DNA from: Actinomadura oligospora ATCC 43269 | Lineage (GTDB): Bacteria > Actinomycetota > Actinomycetes > Streptosporangiales > Streptosporangiaceae | Length of the DNA: 64,000 bases | Direction: 5' to 3' | Assembly: GCF_000518265.1 (NCBI RefSeq) | Contig: NZ_JADG01000004.1 | Location: 372,001-436,000, forward strand | Shown here: piece by piece, positions 48,039 to 56,862 of the stretch | Numbering within the stretch: position 1 is the stretch's first letter | Layout: every line of letters starts with the position of its first letter | Notes under the pieces: generated by a model | Told to the model about the DNA's origin: nothing | The model's input: only the letters and a program-made list of their open reading frames with translations | Databases searched by the model: none | Made by a program: the position numbers and the translations under genes

Positions 48039-49826
48039 GTGCGCGAGTTCAGCGTCCCCGCCTTGGTGGAGGTCCCCGACTCCACCAACCTGACCGACGC
48101 GCCGTTCACCCGGGCCGCCGAGCAGCCCGGGACGATCGTCATCCGCCGCCGCGTCGGCGAGGCGTGGACCTCCGTGACCGCGGGCGAGTTCGCCGCCGAG
48201 GTCACCGCCCTCGCCAAGGGCCTGGTCGCCGCCGGGCTCGAGCCGGGCGACCGTGTCGCGCTGATGTCCCGCACCCGCTACGAGTGGACGCTGGTCGACT
48301 ACGCCGTCTGGGCGGCGGGCGGCGTGAGCGTCCCGATCTACGAGACCTCCTCCCCCGAGCAGGTGAAGTGGATCATCAGCGACTCCGGGGCCAAGGCGGT
48401 GTTCGCCGAGACGGGCGAGCACGTGGCGGCCATCGCCGAGGTCCGGGACGCGGTCCCGGGCCTCGCGCACGTCTGGGGCATCGACGACGGCGCGGTCGGC
48501 GAGCTGACCGCCTCCGGCGCCGAGGTCGCGGACGCCGAGATCGACAAGCGGCGGCGGATCGCGTCCTCGGGCGACGTGGCGACGCTGGTGTACACCTCCG
48601 GCACGACGGGCCGTCCCAAGGGCTGCGAGCTGACCCACGGGAACCTCGTGCTGACCGCGCGCAACGCCATCCAGGGCGCGCTCGCCGAGGTCACCGTGGC
48701 CGGGTCGTCCACGCTGCTGTTCCTGCCGCTCGCGCACGTGTTCGCGCGGCTCATCCAGGTCGCCACGATCGAGGGCGGGATCGTCCTCGGGCACAGCGAC
48801 ATCAAGCGCCTGCTGCCCGACCTGGACACCTTCAAGCCGACGTTCCTGCTGGCCGTCCCGCGCGTGTTCGAGAAGGTCTACGGCGGCGCCGAGCAGAAGG
48901 CCATCGCGGGCGGCAAGGGCAAGATCTTCGCCGCCGCCGCCGACACCGCGATCGCCTACAGCCAGGCGCTCTCCGCGGGCGGGCCCGGCCTCGGGCTCAA
49001 GCTGAAGCACAAGGTCTTCGACGTCCTGGTCTACGGGAAGCTGCGCGCGGCCGTCGGCGGACACGTCCAGTACGCCGTCTCCGGCGGCGCGGCGCTCGGC
49101 GAGCGGCTCGGGCACTTCTTCCGCGGCGTCGGGATCACCATCCTCGAGGGCTACGGCCTGACCGAGACCACCGCCCCGATCACCGTGAACCGGCCTGGGG
49201 CGCTGAAGATCGGCACCGTCGGGCAGCCGATCCCGGGCGTCTCGGTGCGGATCGCCGAGGACGGCGAGGTCCTCGCCAAGGGCGTCAACATCCTGCGCGG
49301 CTACTGGAACAACGAGAAGGCGACCGGCGAGGCCGTCGAGGACGGCTGGTTCCACACCGGCGACCTGGGCGAACTCGACTCCGACGGCTACCTGAGCATC
49401 ACCGGGCGAAAGAAGGAGATCCTGGTCACGGCCGCGGGCAAGAACGTCGCCCCGGCGCCGCTGGAGGACCGCCTGCGCGCCTGTCCGCTGATCAGCCAGG
49501 CGCTCGTGGTCGGCGACGGCCGCAAGTTCATCAGCGCCCTGATCACCCTGGACGAGGAGGCGCTCGTCCCGTGGAAGGCCCAGCACGGCAAGCCCGCCGC
49601 GATGACCGTGGAGGAGCTGCGCCGCGACGAGGACGTCATCGCCGAGATCGACCGCGCGGTGGCCGAGGCCAACAAGTCCGTGTCGCACGCCGAGGCGATC
49701 AAGAAGTACGAGATCCTCGGAGTCGACTTCACCGAGGAGGCCGGGCACATGACCCCGAGCCTCAAGGTGCGCCGGCACGTGGTGATCAAGGACTTCGCCC
49801 GCGAGATCGACGCCCTCTACTCCTGA
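48039..49826 (+). CDS. fadD: Long-chain fatty-acid-CoA ligase
   Basis: A 595-residue AMP-forming acyl-CoA synthetase. The phosphate loop is LVYTSGTTGRPKGCELTH, the fatty-acid gate LFLPLAHVFARL follows, then EGYGLTETTAPITVN and the hinge/ligand DGWFHTGDLGELDSDGYLSITGRKKEILVTAAGKNVAP, ending with SLKVRRHVVIKDF. This is the FadD15-like type of actinobacteria. AAGGAG five bases before GTG 48039 decides the start. It activates fatty acids as acyl-CoA for beta-oxidation or envelope lipids. The position before pimB' matches fadD15 of mycobacteria. Confidence 0.93.
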   Translation: MREFSVPALVEVPDSTNLTDAPFTRAAEQPGTIVIRRRVGEAWTSVTAGEFAAEVTALAKGLVAAGLEPGDRVALMSRTRYEWTLVDYAVWAAGGVSVPIYETSSPEQVKWIISDSGAKAVFAETGEHVAAIAEVRDAVPGLAHVWGIDDGAVGELTASGAEVADAEIDKRRRIASSGDVATLVYTSGTTGRPKGCELTHGNLVLTARNAIQGALAEVTVAGSSTLLFLPLAHVFARLIQVATIEGGIVLGHSDIKRLLPDLDTFKPTFLLAVPRVFEKVYGGAEQKAIAGGKGKIFAAAADTAIAYSQALSAGGPGLGLKLKHKVFDVLVYGKLRAAVGGHVQYAVSGGAALGERLGHFFRGVGITILEGYGLTETTAPITVNRPGALKIGTVGQPIPGVSVRIAEDGEVLAKGVNILRGYWNNEKATGEAVEDGWFHTGDLGELDSDGYLSITGRKKEILVTAAGKNVAPAPLEDRLRACPLISQALVVGDGRKFISALITLDEEALVPWKAQHGKPAAMTVEELRRDEDVIAEIDRAVAEANKSVSHAEAIKKYEILGVDFTEEAGHMTPSLKVRRHVVIKDFAREIDALYS

Positions 49827-49896
49827 CCCGCGCTCCACCCGATCCCTCTCACCTGTTCCACTCTGACGATCCGCTCCGACCGGCCGTGAGGACCTG

Positions 49897-51876
49897 ATGC
49901 GCGAGACCGACGTCCCCGTCCGGGAGCGGTTCCCGGAGACCGCGAACCTGACCGACGCCCCGTTCGACCGGGCGCTCGCCGACCCCGGCCGCATCGTCGC
50001 CCGCCGCCGCGTCCCCGCAGCAGCGGGCGGCGCGACGGCAGGCGGCGCTGCGGCAGGCGGCGCGGCGGCAGGCGGCGCGGCGGCAGGCGGCGCGCGCGCG
50101 GCGAAGGACGCAGGCGCGGCGAAGGGCGCAGGCGCGGCGAAGGGCGCGGGTCGCGTGGCGCGGGGCGTCGTGCGCACGGCGGGCGCGGACGAGTGGAGCG
50201 CGGTGACGGCCGGGGAGTTCGCGGCCGAGGTCGCGCGGCTGGCCAAGGGGCTGATCGCCGTCGGGATGGAGCCCGGCGACCGGATCGCGCTCATGGCGCG
50301 CACCCGGTACGAGTGGACGGTCCTGGACTACGCGATCTGGGCCGCGGGCGGCGTGACCGTCCCGGTGTACGAGACGTCGTCGCCCGAGCAGGTCGCCTGG
50401 ATCCTCGGCGACTCCGGCGCGCGCGGGATCTTCGTCGAGACCGCCGGGAACCGCGCGGCGGTGGCGGCGGTCCGGGGCGACCTGCCGGACCTCGCGCATG
50501 TCAGCGGCCTCGAGCCGGACGACCTGGAACGGCTCGCCGCCTGGGGCGCGGCGGTCTCCGACGAGGAGCTCACCGAGCGGCGGCGTTCGCGCCGGGCGTC
50601 GGACCTGGCGACGATCGTCTACACGTCCGGGACGACCGGACGGCCGCGCGGCTGCGAGCTGACGCACGCGAACTTCCTGGCCACGGCGCGGAACGTGGTG
50701 CTCGCCGGGGTGCCGGAGATCACCGCCGACGGCGCGTCCACGCTGCTGTTCCTGCCGCTCGCGCACGTGTTCGCGCGGCTGGTGCAGGTGGCCTGCGTGG
50801 AGTGCGGCATGGTGCTGGCGCACGGCACCCCCGCAACCCTGCAGGGCGACCTCGGAACGTTCCAGCCCACGTTCCTGCTGGCCGTCCCGCGGGTGTTCGA
50901 GAAGGTCTACAACGGCGCGGCGCAGCGGGCCGAGGCGGACGGCAAGGGCAGGATCTTCGCCGCCGCGGCCGACACCGCCGTCGCCTACAGCCACGCCCTC
51001 GACACCGGGCGCGTGCCGCTCGCCCTCCGGGCCCGGCACCGCGTGTTCGACGCGCTGGTCTACCGCAAGCTGCGCGCGGCGGTCGGCGGACGGCTCCGGT
51101 ACGCGATGTCGGGCGGGGCGGCGCTGAACGCGCGGCTCGGGCACTTCTTCCGCGGCGTCGGCGTGACGATCATCGAGGGCTACGGGCTCACCGAGACCAC
51201 CGCCCCGATCGTCGGCAACCGGTTCACCCCCGGCGGCAACCGCATCGGCACGGTCGGACGGCCGTTCCCCGGCACCGGAATCCGGATCGCCGAGGACGGT
51301 GAGATCCTCGCGCGCGGCGTCAGCGTCTTCGGGGGCTACTGGCGCAACCCCGAGGCGACCGAGCGGGCCATGGACGGCGCCTGGTTCCGCACCGGCGACC
51401 TGGGCGAACTCGACGACGACGGCTACCTGAGCATCACCGGCCGCAAGAAGGACATCCTCGTCACGGCCGGTGGCAAGAACGTCGCCCCCGGACCGCTGGA
51501 GGACCTCCTGCGCGCCCACCCGCTCATCGACCAGGCCGTGGTCGTGGGCGAGGGCCGCAAGTTCGTCGGTGCCCTGCTCACCCTCGACGAGGAGGCCCTC
51601 CCGGCCTGGCTGGCCACGCGCGGACGCCCCGTCCCCCGCGTCGGGGACGCCCTCGACCTCGCCGCCCTCCGGGACGACCCGGAGGTGCGGGCCGCGCTGG
51701 ACGCCGCGGTCGCGGACGCCAACAAGACCGTCTCGCACGCCGAGGCCATCAAGAAGCACCGCGTGCTGGACCGCCCGCTCACCGAGGCGGACGGCCACCT
51801 CACCCCGAGCCTCAAGGTGCGCCGCCACATCGTCACGGCCGAGTTCGCCGCCGACATCGACGCCCTCTACTCCTGA
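49897..51876 (+). CDS. Second long-chain fatty-acid-CoA ligase (tandem paralogue)
   Basis: A 659-residue paralogue of the preceding ligase, 70 bases downstream. All motifs match (IVYTSGTTGRPRGCELTH, LFLPLAHVFARLVQ, EGYGLTETTAPIVGN, TGDLGELDDDGYLSITGRKK, SLKVRRHIV), and the two proteins align over their full length. The extra 64 residues come mainly from a low-complexity Ala/Gly/Lys insertion at residues 42-95, before SAVTAGEFAAEVARLAKG, coded by a 15-bp tandem repeat. It has no known catalytic meaning and lies in a poorly structured N-terminal region. The duplication appears old, since the DNA has diverged except at the conserved motifs. Confidence 0.92.
   Translation: MRETDVPVRERFPETANLTDAPFDRALADPGRIVARRRVPAAAGGATAGGAAAGGAAAGGAAAGGARAAKDAGAAKGAGAAKGAGRVARGVVRTAGADEWSAVTAGEFAAEVARLAKGLIAVGMEPGDRIALMARTRYEWTVLDYAIWAAGGVTVPVYETSSPEQVAWILGDSGARGIFVETAGNRAAVAAVRGDLPDLAHVSGLEPDDLERLAAWGAAVSDEELTERRRSRRASDLATIVYTSGTTGRPRGCELTHANFLATARNVVLAGVPEITADGASTLLFLPLAHVFARLVQVACVECGMVLAHGTPATLQGDLGTFQPTFLLAVPRVFEKVYNGAAQRAEADGKGRIFAAAADTAVAYSHALDTGRVPLALRARHRVFDALVYRKLRAAVGGRLRYAMSGGAALNARLGHFFRGVGVTIIEGYGLTETTAPIVGNRFTPGGNRIGTVGRPFPGTGIRIAEDGEILARGVSVFGGYWRNPEATERAMDGAWFRTGDLGELDDDGYLSITGRKKDILVTAGGKNVAPGPLEDLLRAHPLIDQAVVVGEGRKFVGALLTLDEEALPAWLATRGRPVPRVGDALDLAALRDDPEVRAALDAAVADANKTVSHAEAIKKHRVLDRPLTEADGHLTPSLKVRRHIVTAEFAADIDALYS
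50026..50150. repeat. 15-bp tandem repeat in the second fadD gene
   Basis: Units GCGGCAGGCGGCGCG and then GCGAAGGGCGCAGGC (coding AAGGA and AKGAG) are repeated in frame and account for the Ala/Gly-rich insertion that the first fadD lacks. Confidence 0.85.
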
Positions 51877-51939
51877 CGCCGCCCACCCCGGAAGCCGCCC
51901 ACTCCTGACCCCACCTACTCCTGACGCCGCGCGACGCGG

Positions 51940-52593
51940 TCAGACGAGCTTGGCGACCGCTTCGGCTATGGGCACGTCGCCGTTGACGAGTTCGAGCGTC
52001 GTGCGGTTGACCTTCGGCTCGGCCAGGAGCGCCGCGATGACCGTGGCCACGTCGTCGCGGGTGACGTCACCGCGGCCCACCTCGGGCTCGGCGAGGGTGA
52101 CCCGGCCGGTGCCGGGGTCGTTGGTCAGGCGGCCGGGACGCAGGATCACCCAGTCGAGGTCGCGGCGGCGCAGATCGTCCTCGGCGGCGGTCTTGGCGTT
52201 GATGTAGGCGGCCCAGGCGTCGTCGCCTCCCGACACGGGCGACCCCGCGCCCATCGAGGAGATCTGGACGAAGCGCCGGACGCCCGCCCGCCCGGCCGCC
52301 TCGGCCATCAGCGCGGAGGCCCCCCGGTCGACGGTGTCCTTGCGCGCGACGCCGCTCTTCGGGCCCGCGCCCGCCGCGAAGACCACGGCGTCGCAGCCGG
52401 TGAGCTGGTCGACCAGGTCGTCCGGCTCGAGGTTCTCCAGGTCGGCGATCACCGGCCCGGCGCCGGTCTCGCGCACGTCGTCCACCTGCTCGGGGTTGCG
52501 GATCAGGCTGAGCACCGCATCTCCCCGTGCGCTGAGCGTCCGGGCCAGCCGCAGTGCGATCTGGCCGTGTCCTCCCGCGATCACGATGTTCAT
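51940..52593 (-). CDS. NAD(P)-binding protein, NmrA/atypical SDR type
   Basis: A 217-residue Rossmann protein: IVIAGGHGQIALRLARTLSARGDAVLSLIRNPEQV (dinucleotide loop and basic residue), DAVVFAAGAGPKSG, FVQISSMGAGSPV and WVILRPGRLTNDPGTGRV. It belongs to the short NAD(P)-binding group (YwnB/YhfK-like) whose members often have no proven catalytic Tyr-Lys pair. None is visible here. Cytosolic and alone between the fadD pair and the PBP gene. Confidence 0.85.
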   Translation of the reverse strand: MNIVIAGGHGQIALRLARTLSARGDAVLSLIRNPEQVDDVRETGAGPVIADLENLEPDDLVDQLTGCDAVVFAAGAGPKSGVARKDTVDRGASALMAEAAGRAGVRRFVQISSMGAGSPVSGGDDAWAAYINAKTAAEDDLRRRDLDWVILRPGRLTNDPGTGRVTLAEPEVGRGDVTRDDVATVIAALLAEPKVNRTTLELVNGDVPIAEAVAKLV

Positions 52594-52664
52594 GACGCCA
52601 GCCTACGGAGCCGCGAACCCCGGGGTCCCGCACCCGGTCCGCCTGTGGATAACCATGCCGGACG

Positions 52665-54335
52665 CTATAGCGAGCGCAGGAACACGGCCGCCATCGGCGC
52701 TGCGACCTTGGGCCCGGAGTCCCCTTCCTGGACGAAGACGGAGAAGGCCAGATCGTCCTTGAACCCTATGAACCAGGCATGGGACGCGCCGGAGTCGTTG
52801 TACTCGGCGGTTCCGGTCTTGCCGGACGTCCCGGACGGCAGCCCCGCCGACGCGGCCGTCCCGTCGGTGACGACCCGCCGCATCATCGTGCGCAACGCAC
52901 CCGCGGACGGCACGTCGTGCGCCGACGGCGGGCGAACGCCGTCGCCCGGCTTCAGCATCGACTCGGGCAGCAGCCGAGGCGGACGCCAGGTCCCGTCCTC
53001 CACGGCGGCGGCGACGGTCGCCATGAGCAGCGGGGTGGCCTGGACGCGCCCCTGGCCGATGGCGGATTCGGCCAGGTCGGCGCCCGGCTTGACATCCGGA
53101 AAGTCCCGATATGAGCCGCCCGCGCCGGTGAAGACGGGCGCGCCGAAGCCGTAGGACGTCGCGGCGTCCGCCAGACCGCCGGGGCCGAGGCGGTCCACGG
53201 CGAGCTTGGCGAACGTCGTGTTGCAGGACTGTGCGAACGCGTCCGCGAAGGTCCCGCCGCCGCCCGCGGAACCCTCGTGGTTGCGGATCGTCCGCTGCGC
53301 GGCGACGACGACGGCCGGGCAGTCGGCGGACGACGACGGCGACAGACCGCCCTTGGCCAGCAGCGCCGCCGCCGTGACGACCTTGAACGTGGAGCCGGGC
53401 GGGTAGCTGGACACGAACGCGCCGCGCCCGCCGAGCCGGTCCGCGACGGCCAGGATCTCCCCCGTGGACGGACGGACCGCTACGACCGCCGCCGCCCGCC
53501 CGGACGGCGACGCAGCGACCGCCCGCTCGGCGGCGGCCTGAACCCGCAGGTCGAGCGTCGTGCGGATCTTCTTCGTCGGATGCCCGCCGAGCACCTTCAG
53601 GCGCTGCGGCTGGGCGCTCCCCTGCCGCACCTCGACGGCCCAGGCGGTGGTCTCGCCGTCCGACCCGCCGTCCGACCCGCCGTCCGACTCGCCGTCCGAC
53701 TCGCCGTCCGACTCCTCGTCTCCGGTGGCTCCGTAGGCGTCGTCCAGGGCGCTCACGTACGGGTCGAGCGAGCCGCCCGGCAGCGGCTTGCCGTTCGCGG
53801 CGACGAAGGCGACACGCGGCTGCTGGACGGCCCGTAGCGTCCAGCTCGTGCCCACGTCCTTCAGGCCCGGGTAGAGCGTGCTGGGCGTCCACTGGACGCG
53901 CCACCGGCGGCCGTGCCTCCGCAGGACGAGCGTCGAGCGGAACGTCCAGTCGCCGTGCCCGGCGAGGTTCCGCGTGACCGTGAAGTCGGCGCGCGCGCCG
54001 ACCGCGCCCGTCCGGACGACCCGGTCCGGAGCCAGCGCGACCGACATCACCGACAGCCCGCTGGTCAGGTCGCGGTGCCAGGCGGCGAAGTCACCGGGCG
54101 GGTCGCTGACCAGGCCGCGCATCCGTGAAAGGTCGCCGTTCCCCCAGGCCGCGAAGTAGGAGGCGGCGGTCTTCTCCGGCCCGCCCTCGTCGCGCCGCGT
54201 CAGATGCCACGCCTCGAACCCGCCCGCGCCGAGCACCAGCACGAGCACCCCCGCGAGACATCCGATGCCCCGTCCGCCCACCGCGCCTCCCGGTGTCCCG
54301 AGCCAGAACGCGATGATGTCCCAGTAAAAGATCAC
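52665..54335 (-). CDS. Penicillin-binding protein transpeptidase with NTF2-like N-terminal domain
   Basis: A 556-residue membrane-anchored transpeptidase. After one helix (CLAGVLVLVLGAGGFEAW) comes an NTF2-like MecA_N-type domain (KTAASYFAAWGNGDLSRMRGLVS to about 165). An Asp/Ser/Gly-rich stretch ESDGESDGESDGGSDGG (about 230-250) leads to a transpeptidase domain with SxxK in PPGSTFKVVTA, SxN in QSCNTTFAKL and KTG in SGKTGTAEYNDSG. All three active-site motifs are intact, so it should crosslink peptidoglycan and bind beta-lactams. MecA-type N-terminal domains occur in low-affinity PBPs. An in-frame acidic-repeat tract is coded at about 53666-53718. Confidence 0.88.
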   Translation of the reverse strand: MIFYWDIIAFWLGTPGGAVGGRGIGCLAGVLVLVLGAGGFEAWHLTRRDEGGPEKTAASYFAAWGNGDLSRMRGLVSDPPGDFAAWHRDLTSGLSVMSVALAPDRVVRTGAVGARADFTVTRNLAGHGDWTFRSTLVLRRHGRRWRVQWTPSTLYPGLKDVGTSWTLRAVQQPRVAFVAANGKPLPGGSLDPYVSALDDAYGATGDEESDGESDGESDGGSDGGSDGETTAWAVEVRQGSAQPQRLKVLGGHPTKKIRTTLDLRVQAAAERAVAASPSGRAAAVVAVRPSTGEILAVADRLGGRGAFVSSYPPGSTFKVVTAAALLAKGGLSPSSSADCPAVVVAAQRTIRNHEGSAGGGGTFADAFAQSCNTTFAKLAVDRLGPGGLADAATSYGFGAPVFTGAGGSYRDFPDVKPGADLAESAIGQGRVQATPLLMATVAAAVEDGTWRPPRLLPESMLKPGDGVRPPSAHDVPSAGALRTMMRRVVTDGTAASAGLPSGTSGKTGTAEYNDSGASHAWFIGFKDDLAFSVFVQEGDSGPKVAAPMAAVFLRSL

Positions 54336-54425
54336 ATTTCAAGGGTCAGATCGGCCGTCAGTCCCTAGGATCGATCGTCGTCATCGCCGCCGACGGATCG
54401 GCGGCCTCCGAAAGGCTCATCGACC

Positions 54426-55322
54426 TTGCGAAGACTCGTGCGCACGGCGGCGCTGCCCGCCGTCGCCCTCACCCTCGGCGCGGTCCAGGCCGCGCCCGCG
54501 CAGGCGGCGCCAAGCCCGCCGGTCACCGTCACCACACACGCCGGACCGCCGCAGAGCGGCAGCGCGACGTCCCAGCCCGTCTACCTGCTCCACGGCCTCG
54601 CGCTGCGCGGCGGCGCGGACTGCGCCTCGTCCTGGAAGCAGGCGAAAGCCCAGCTCCGTTCGGCCGGATTCCGCGGGCCACTGATCACCTGGGGCCACTA
54701 CACCCACGACACCAACTGCACCCGGCGCACGAACGGCACGCTGAACACCTCCACCCTGGAGCTCGGCCGCCGGTTCGCCTGGGACGTCTACCAGCGCTAC
54801 TCACGGCACGGCGTCCCCGTCCGGATCGTCGCGCACTCGCTGGGCGGCCTCATCGCCGCGACCGCGCTCGCGGGCGTGAAGGCCCGGCCGCACACGTCCC
54901 AGTCCTGGCCTCCGTACCTGCTGGTCAAGGACGTGGTGACGCTCAGCACCCCGTTCCGCGGCATCGCCGGAAGCTGCTCCACGAAGTACCGGCAGTGCCG
55001 CGACCTGAAGCCCGGCAGCGCGCTCCAGAGCTGGCTCGCCAAGCAGTCCCTCCAGGGCCGCGGCGGGACGGACTGGACGCTCGTCTCCGCGGCGACCGAC
55101 ACCCGCGTCCCGTACAGGTCCGCACTCGGCGCGACCGCGAAGCACAAGGTCTACTACCTGTCCGGGCAGGGCATCACGCACTACAACCTGCACCACCTGG
55201 ACTCCGGTCACTCCTGGCGGATCCGCTACACCAACAACGGCGGCGCGTCCTACAAGACGACCAAGGACGGGGTCTCCCCGCTCCGCTACACGGCCTTGGC
55301 GCTGACCAGCTCCGCACGCTGA
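54426..55322 (+). CDS. Secreted triacylglycerol lipase-like alpha/beta hydrolase
   Basis: A 298-residue protein with a signal peptide (MRRLVRTAALPAVALTLGAVQAAPAQA, likely cut near AQA-APS). The mature alpha/beta hydrolase starts PVYLLHGLALRGG (oxyanion HG), has the nucleophile pentad AHSLGG, an Asp in the VSAATDTRVP region and His in YNLHHLDSGHSW. Several cysteines (CASSW, CTRR, CSTKYRQC) point to disulfides. It resembles Streptomyces lipase/esterase-like secreted proteins; acyl-chain specificity is unknown. TTG 54426 gives the best signal peptide; GTG 54438 is possible. A 16-bp repeat GCTGACAGCTCCGCAC occurs three times across the stop codon. Confidence 0.85.
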   Translation: MRRLVRTAALPAVALTLGAVQAAPAQAAPSPPVTVTTHAGPPQSGSATSQPVYLLHGLALRGGADCASSWKQAKAQLRSAGFRGPLITWGHYTHDTNCTRRTNGTLNTSTLELGRRFAWDVYQRYSRHGVPVRIVAHSLGGLIAATALAGVKARPHTSQSWPPYLLVKDVVTLSTPFRGIAGSCSTKYRQCRDLKPGSALQSWLAKQSLQGRGGTDWTLVSAATDTRVPYRSALGATAKHKVYYLSGQGITHYNLHHLDSGHSWRIRYTNNGGASYKTTKDGVSPLRYTALALTSSAR

Positions 55323-55413
55323 CAGCTCCGCACGCTGACAGCTCCGCACGCCGACCCGCGCGCACGAGCGGCACCCGCTGACCGCACACCCTCACACAGC
55401 GGTGCCCCAGCGC

Positions 55414-56547
55414 TCAGGACCGCGCGGTGAGCAGGCCGTCCAGGCGGGCGGCCTGCACCTCCCAGCGCCACTCGCGCTCGACCCAGGCCCGTCCCTTGTC
55501 GCCCATCGTGCGCGCGCGTGAAGGGTCACGCAGCAGATCCATGAGCGCCTCCGCGACGGCCCGCACCGAACGGCCCGGGACGACCACACCGGTCTCCCCG
55601 TCCAGGACGGCGTCGGGCGCTCCCCCGGAATCGCCCGCCACGACGGGGAGCCCGGTCGCGGACGCCTCCAGGTACACGATCCCGAGGCCCTCGACGTCCA
55701 GGCCGCGGCGGCGCGTCCGGCAGGGCATCGCGAACACGTCCCCGGCGTCGTAGTGCGCGGGCAGCTCCTCCCACGGGACACTCCCGGTGAACACCACCGA
55801 ACCGGACACGCCCAGCTCGTCCGCCAGCCGAGCCAGCTCCGCCCGGGAGGGACCACCGCCGACCAGCAGCAGCGCCGCGTCCGGGACGGCCCGCAGCACG
55901 TGCGGCCACGCGTGGATCAGCGCGTCCTGGCCCTTGCGCGGCACCAGCCGCGACACGCACACCACGACCGGACGGTCCGTCAGCCCGAGCCGCGCACGCA
56001 CCTCGTCCCCGCCACTGCCGGAGTGGAACACCGACTCGTCCACGCCGGGCGCGAGCCGCGCCATCCGCTCCACGGCCGCCGGGGACAGCGCCCGCGCCAT
56101 CCGCGACCGCGTGTACTCGCCGAGGTAGGTGAGCACGTCCACACCGTCCCCGATGCGCCGCAGCAGCCCGCGCGCGCCCGGGAGGGACGCCCAGCCCGCC
56201 TCGTGCCCATGCGTGATCCCGACGATCCGTCCGGCTCCGGCCCTACGCAGCGCCGGAGCGAGCAGCCCCAGCGGCGCGGACGCGCCGAACAGCACCGAAT
56301 CGCACCCCTCGGCCCGCAGAAGGTCCACCGCGCGCCGCTCGACGTCCCGATCCGGCAGCATCAGCGACGTCGGATGCCGGACGACCGGGAACGGCTGCGC
56401 CGCGTCGAACTCCGCCGCACCGCGCCACGCGGGCGCGTACACCACGACCGAGCCGGGCGGACGCCGGACGGTCAGCCCGTGCACGAACGCCTGGATACCG
56501 CCCGGACGGGGTGGAAAGTCATTGGTCACGACGAGGGTCCTGGTCAT
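55414..56547 (-). CDS. pimB: GT4 glycosyltransferase, PimB'-like phosphatidylinositol mannoside mannosyltransferase
   Basis: A 377-residue GT-B glycosyltransferase. N-terminal domain: TLVVTNDFPPRPGGIQAFVHGL; GITHGHEAGWASLPGARGLLR; then the donor domain RPVVVCVSRLVPRKGQDALI, LLLVGGGPSRAEL and the GT4 EX7E region PCRTRRRGLDVEGLGIVYLEASATGLPVV. This series is that of PimB' (Rv2188c), which adds the second mannose to phosphatidylinositol monomannoside. ATG 56547 is preferred over 56580. The chromosomal position between fadD and qcr, as in mycobacteria, supports the call, but other GT4 functions in lipid glycosylation are not excluded. Confidence 0.82.
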   Translation of the reverse strand: MTRTLVVTNDFPPRPGGIQAFVHGLTVRRPPGSVVVYAPAWRGAAEFDAAQPFPVVRHPTSLMLPDRDVERRAVDLLRAEGCDSVLFGASAPLGLLAPALRRAGAGRIVGITHGHEAGWASLPGARGLLRRIGDGVDVLTYLGEYTRSRMARALSPAAVERMARLAPGVDESVFHSGSGGDEVRARLGLTDRPVVVCVSRLVPRKGQDALIHAWPHVLRAVPDAALLLVGGGPSRAELARLADELGVSGSVVFTGSVPWEELPAHYDAGDVFAMPCRTRRRGLDVEGLGIVYLEASATGLPVVAGDSGGAPDAVLDGETGVVVPGRSVRAVAEALMDLLRDPSRARTMGDKGRAWVEREWRWEVQAARLDGLLTARS

Positions 56548-56862
56548 CCCCGCCAGGATCCCATGTCCCTCCCCCACCAACAGATCCGCCCCGGTCGGCT
56601 CCCCAAGGGGCCGACCGGGGCGGAAATCTGGAACCGCCTAACGGTCCTTCGCGGAACGGGAACGATCCTCACCACGACCGTGCAGCGCGGAGCGCCAGGA
56701 ATCCCGGGTCGGAGACGCTCGCGCCCTCGAAGGTCTCGTTCAGCCAAAACCCCCGCCGGCAACGGCAGGAACCGGGCAAGGCGCGACCAGACGGCCCCGC
56801 GAAAGCGGCGAGGCCCGCCCCCGGAGATCCGGGGACGGGCCTCGCCCGTGGCAACGCTGGTG
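56548..56862. other. Intergenic region between pimB and qcrB
   Basis: 315 bases with no plausible gene. The right part holds the qcrB hairpin terminator (56808-56845). The remainder near 56560-56700 is the promoter side of pimB, in which I see no clear -10 or operator. Confidence 0.4.
56808..56845 (-). terminator. Hairpin terminator after qcrB
   Basis: 17-base arms GCGAGGCCCGCCCCCGG / CCGGGGACGGGCCTCGC with a four-base AGAT loop and one mismatch, 18-55 bases past the qcrB stop. It marks the end of the ctaE-qcrCAB transcript. Confidence 0.8.

Noticed and set aside
49897..51876. Second fadD as an assembly duplication
   Set aside because: The two genes differ throughout at DNA and protein level and have different N-terminal regions, so they are true paralogues.
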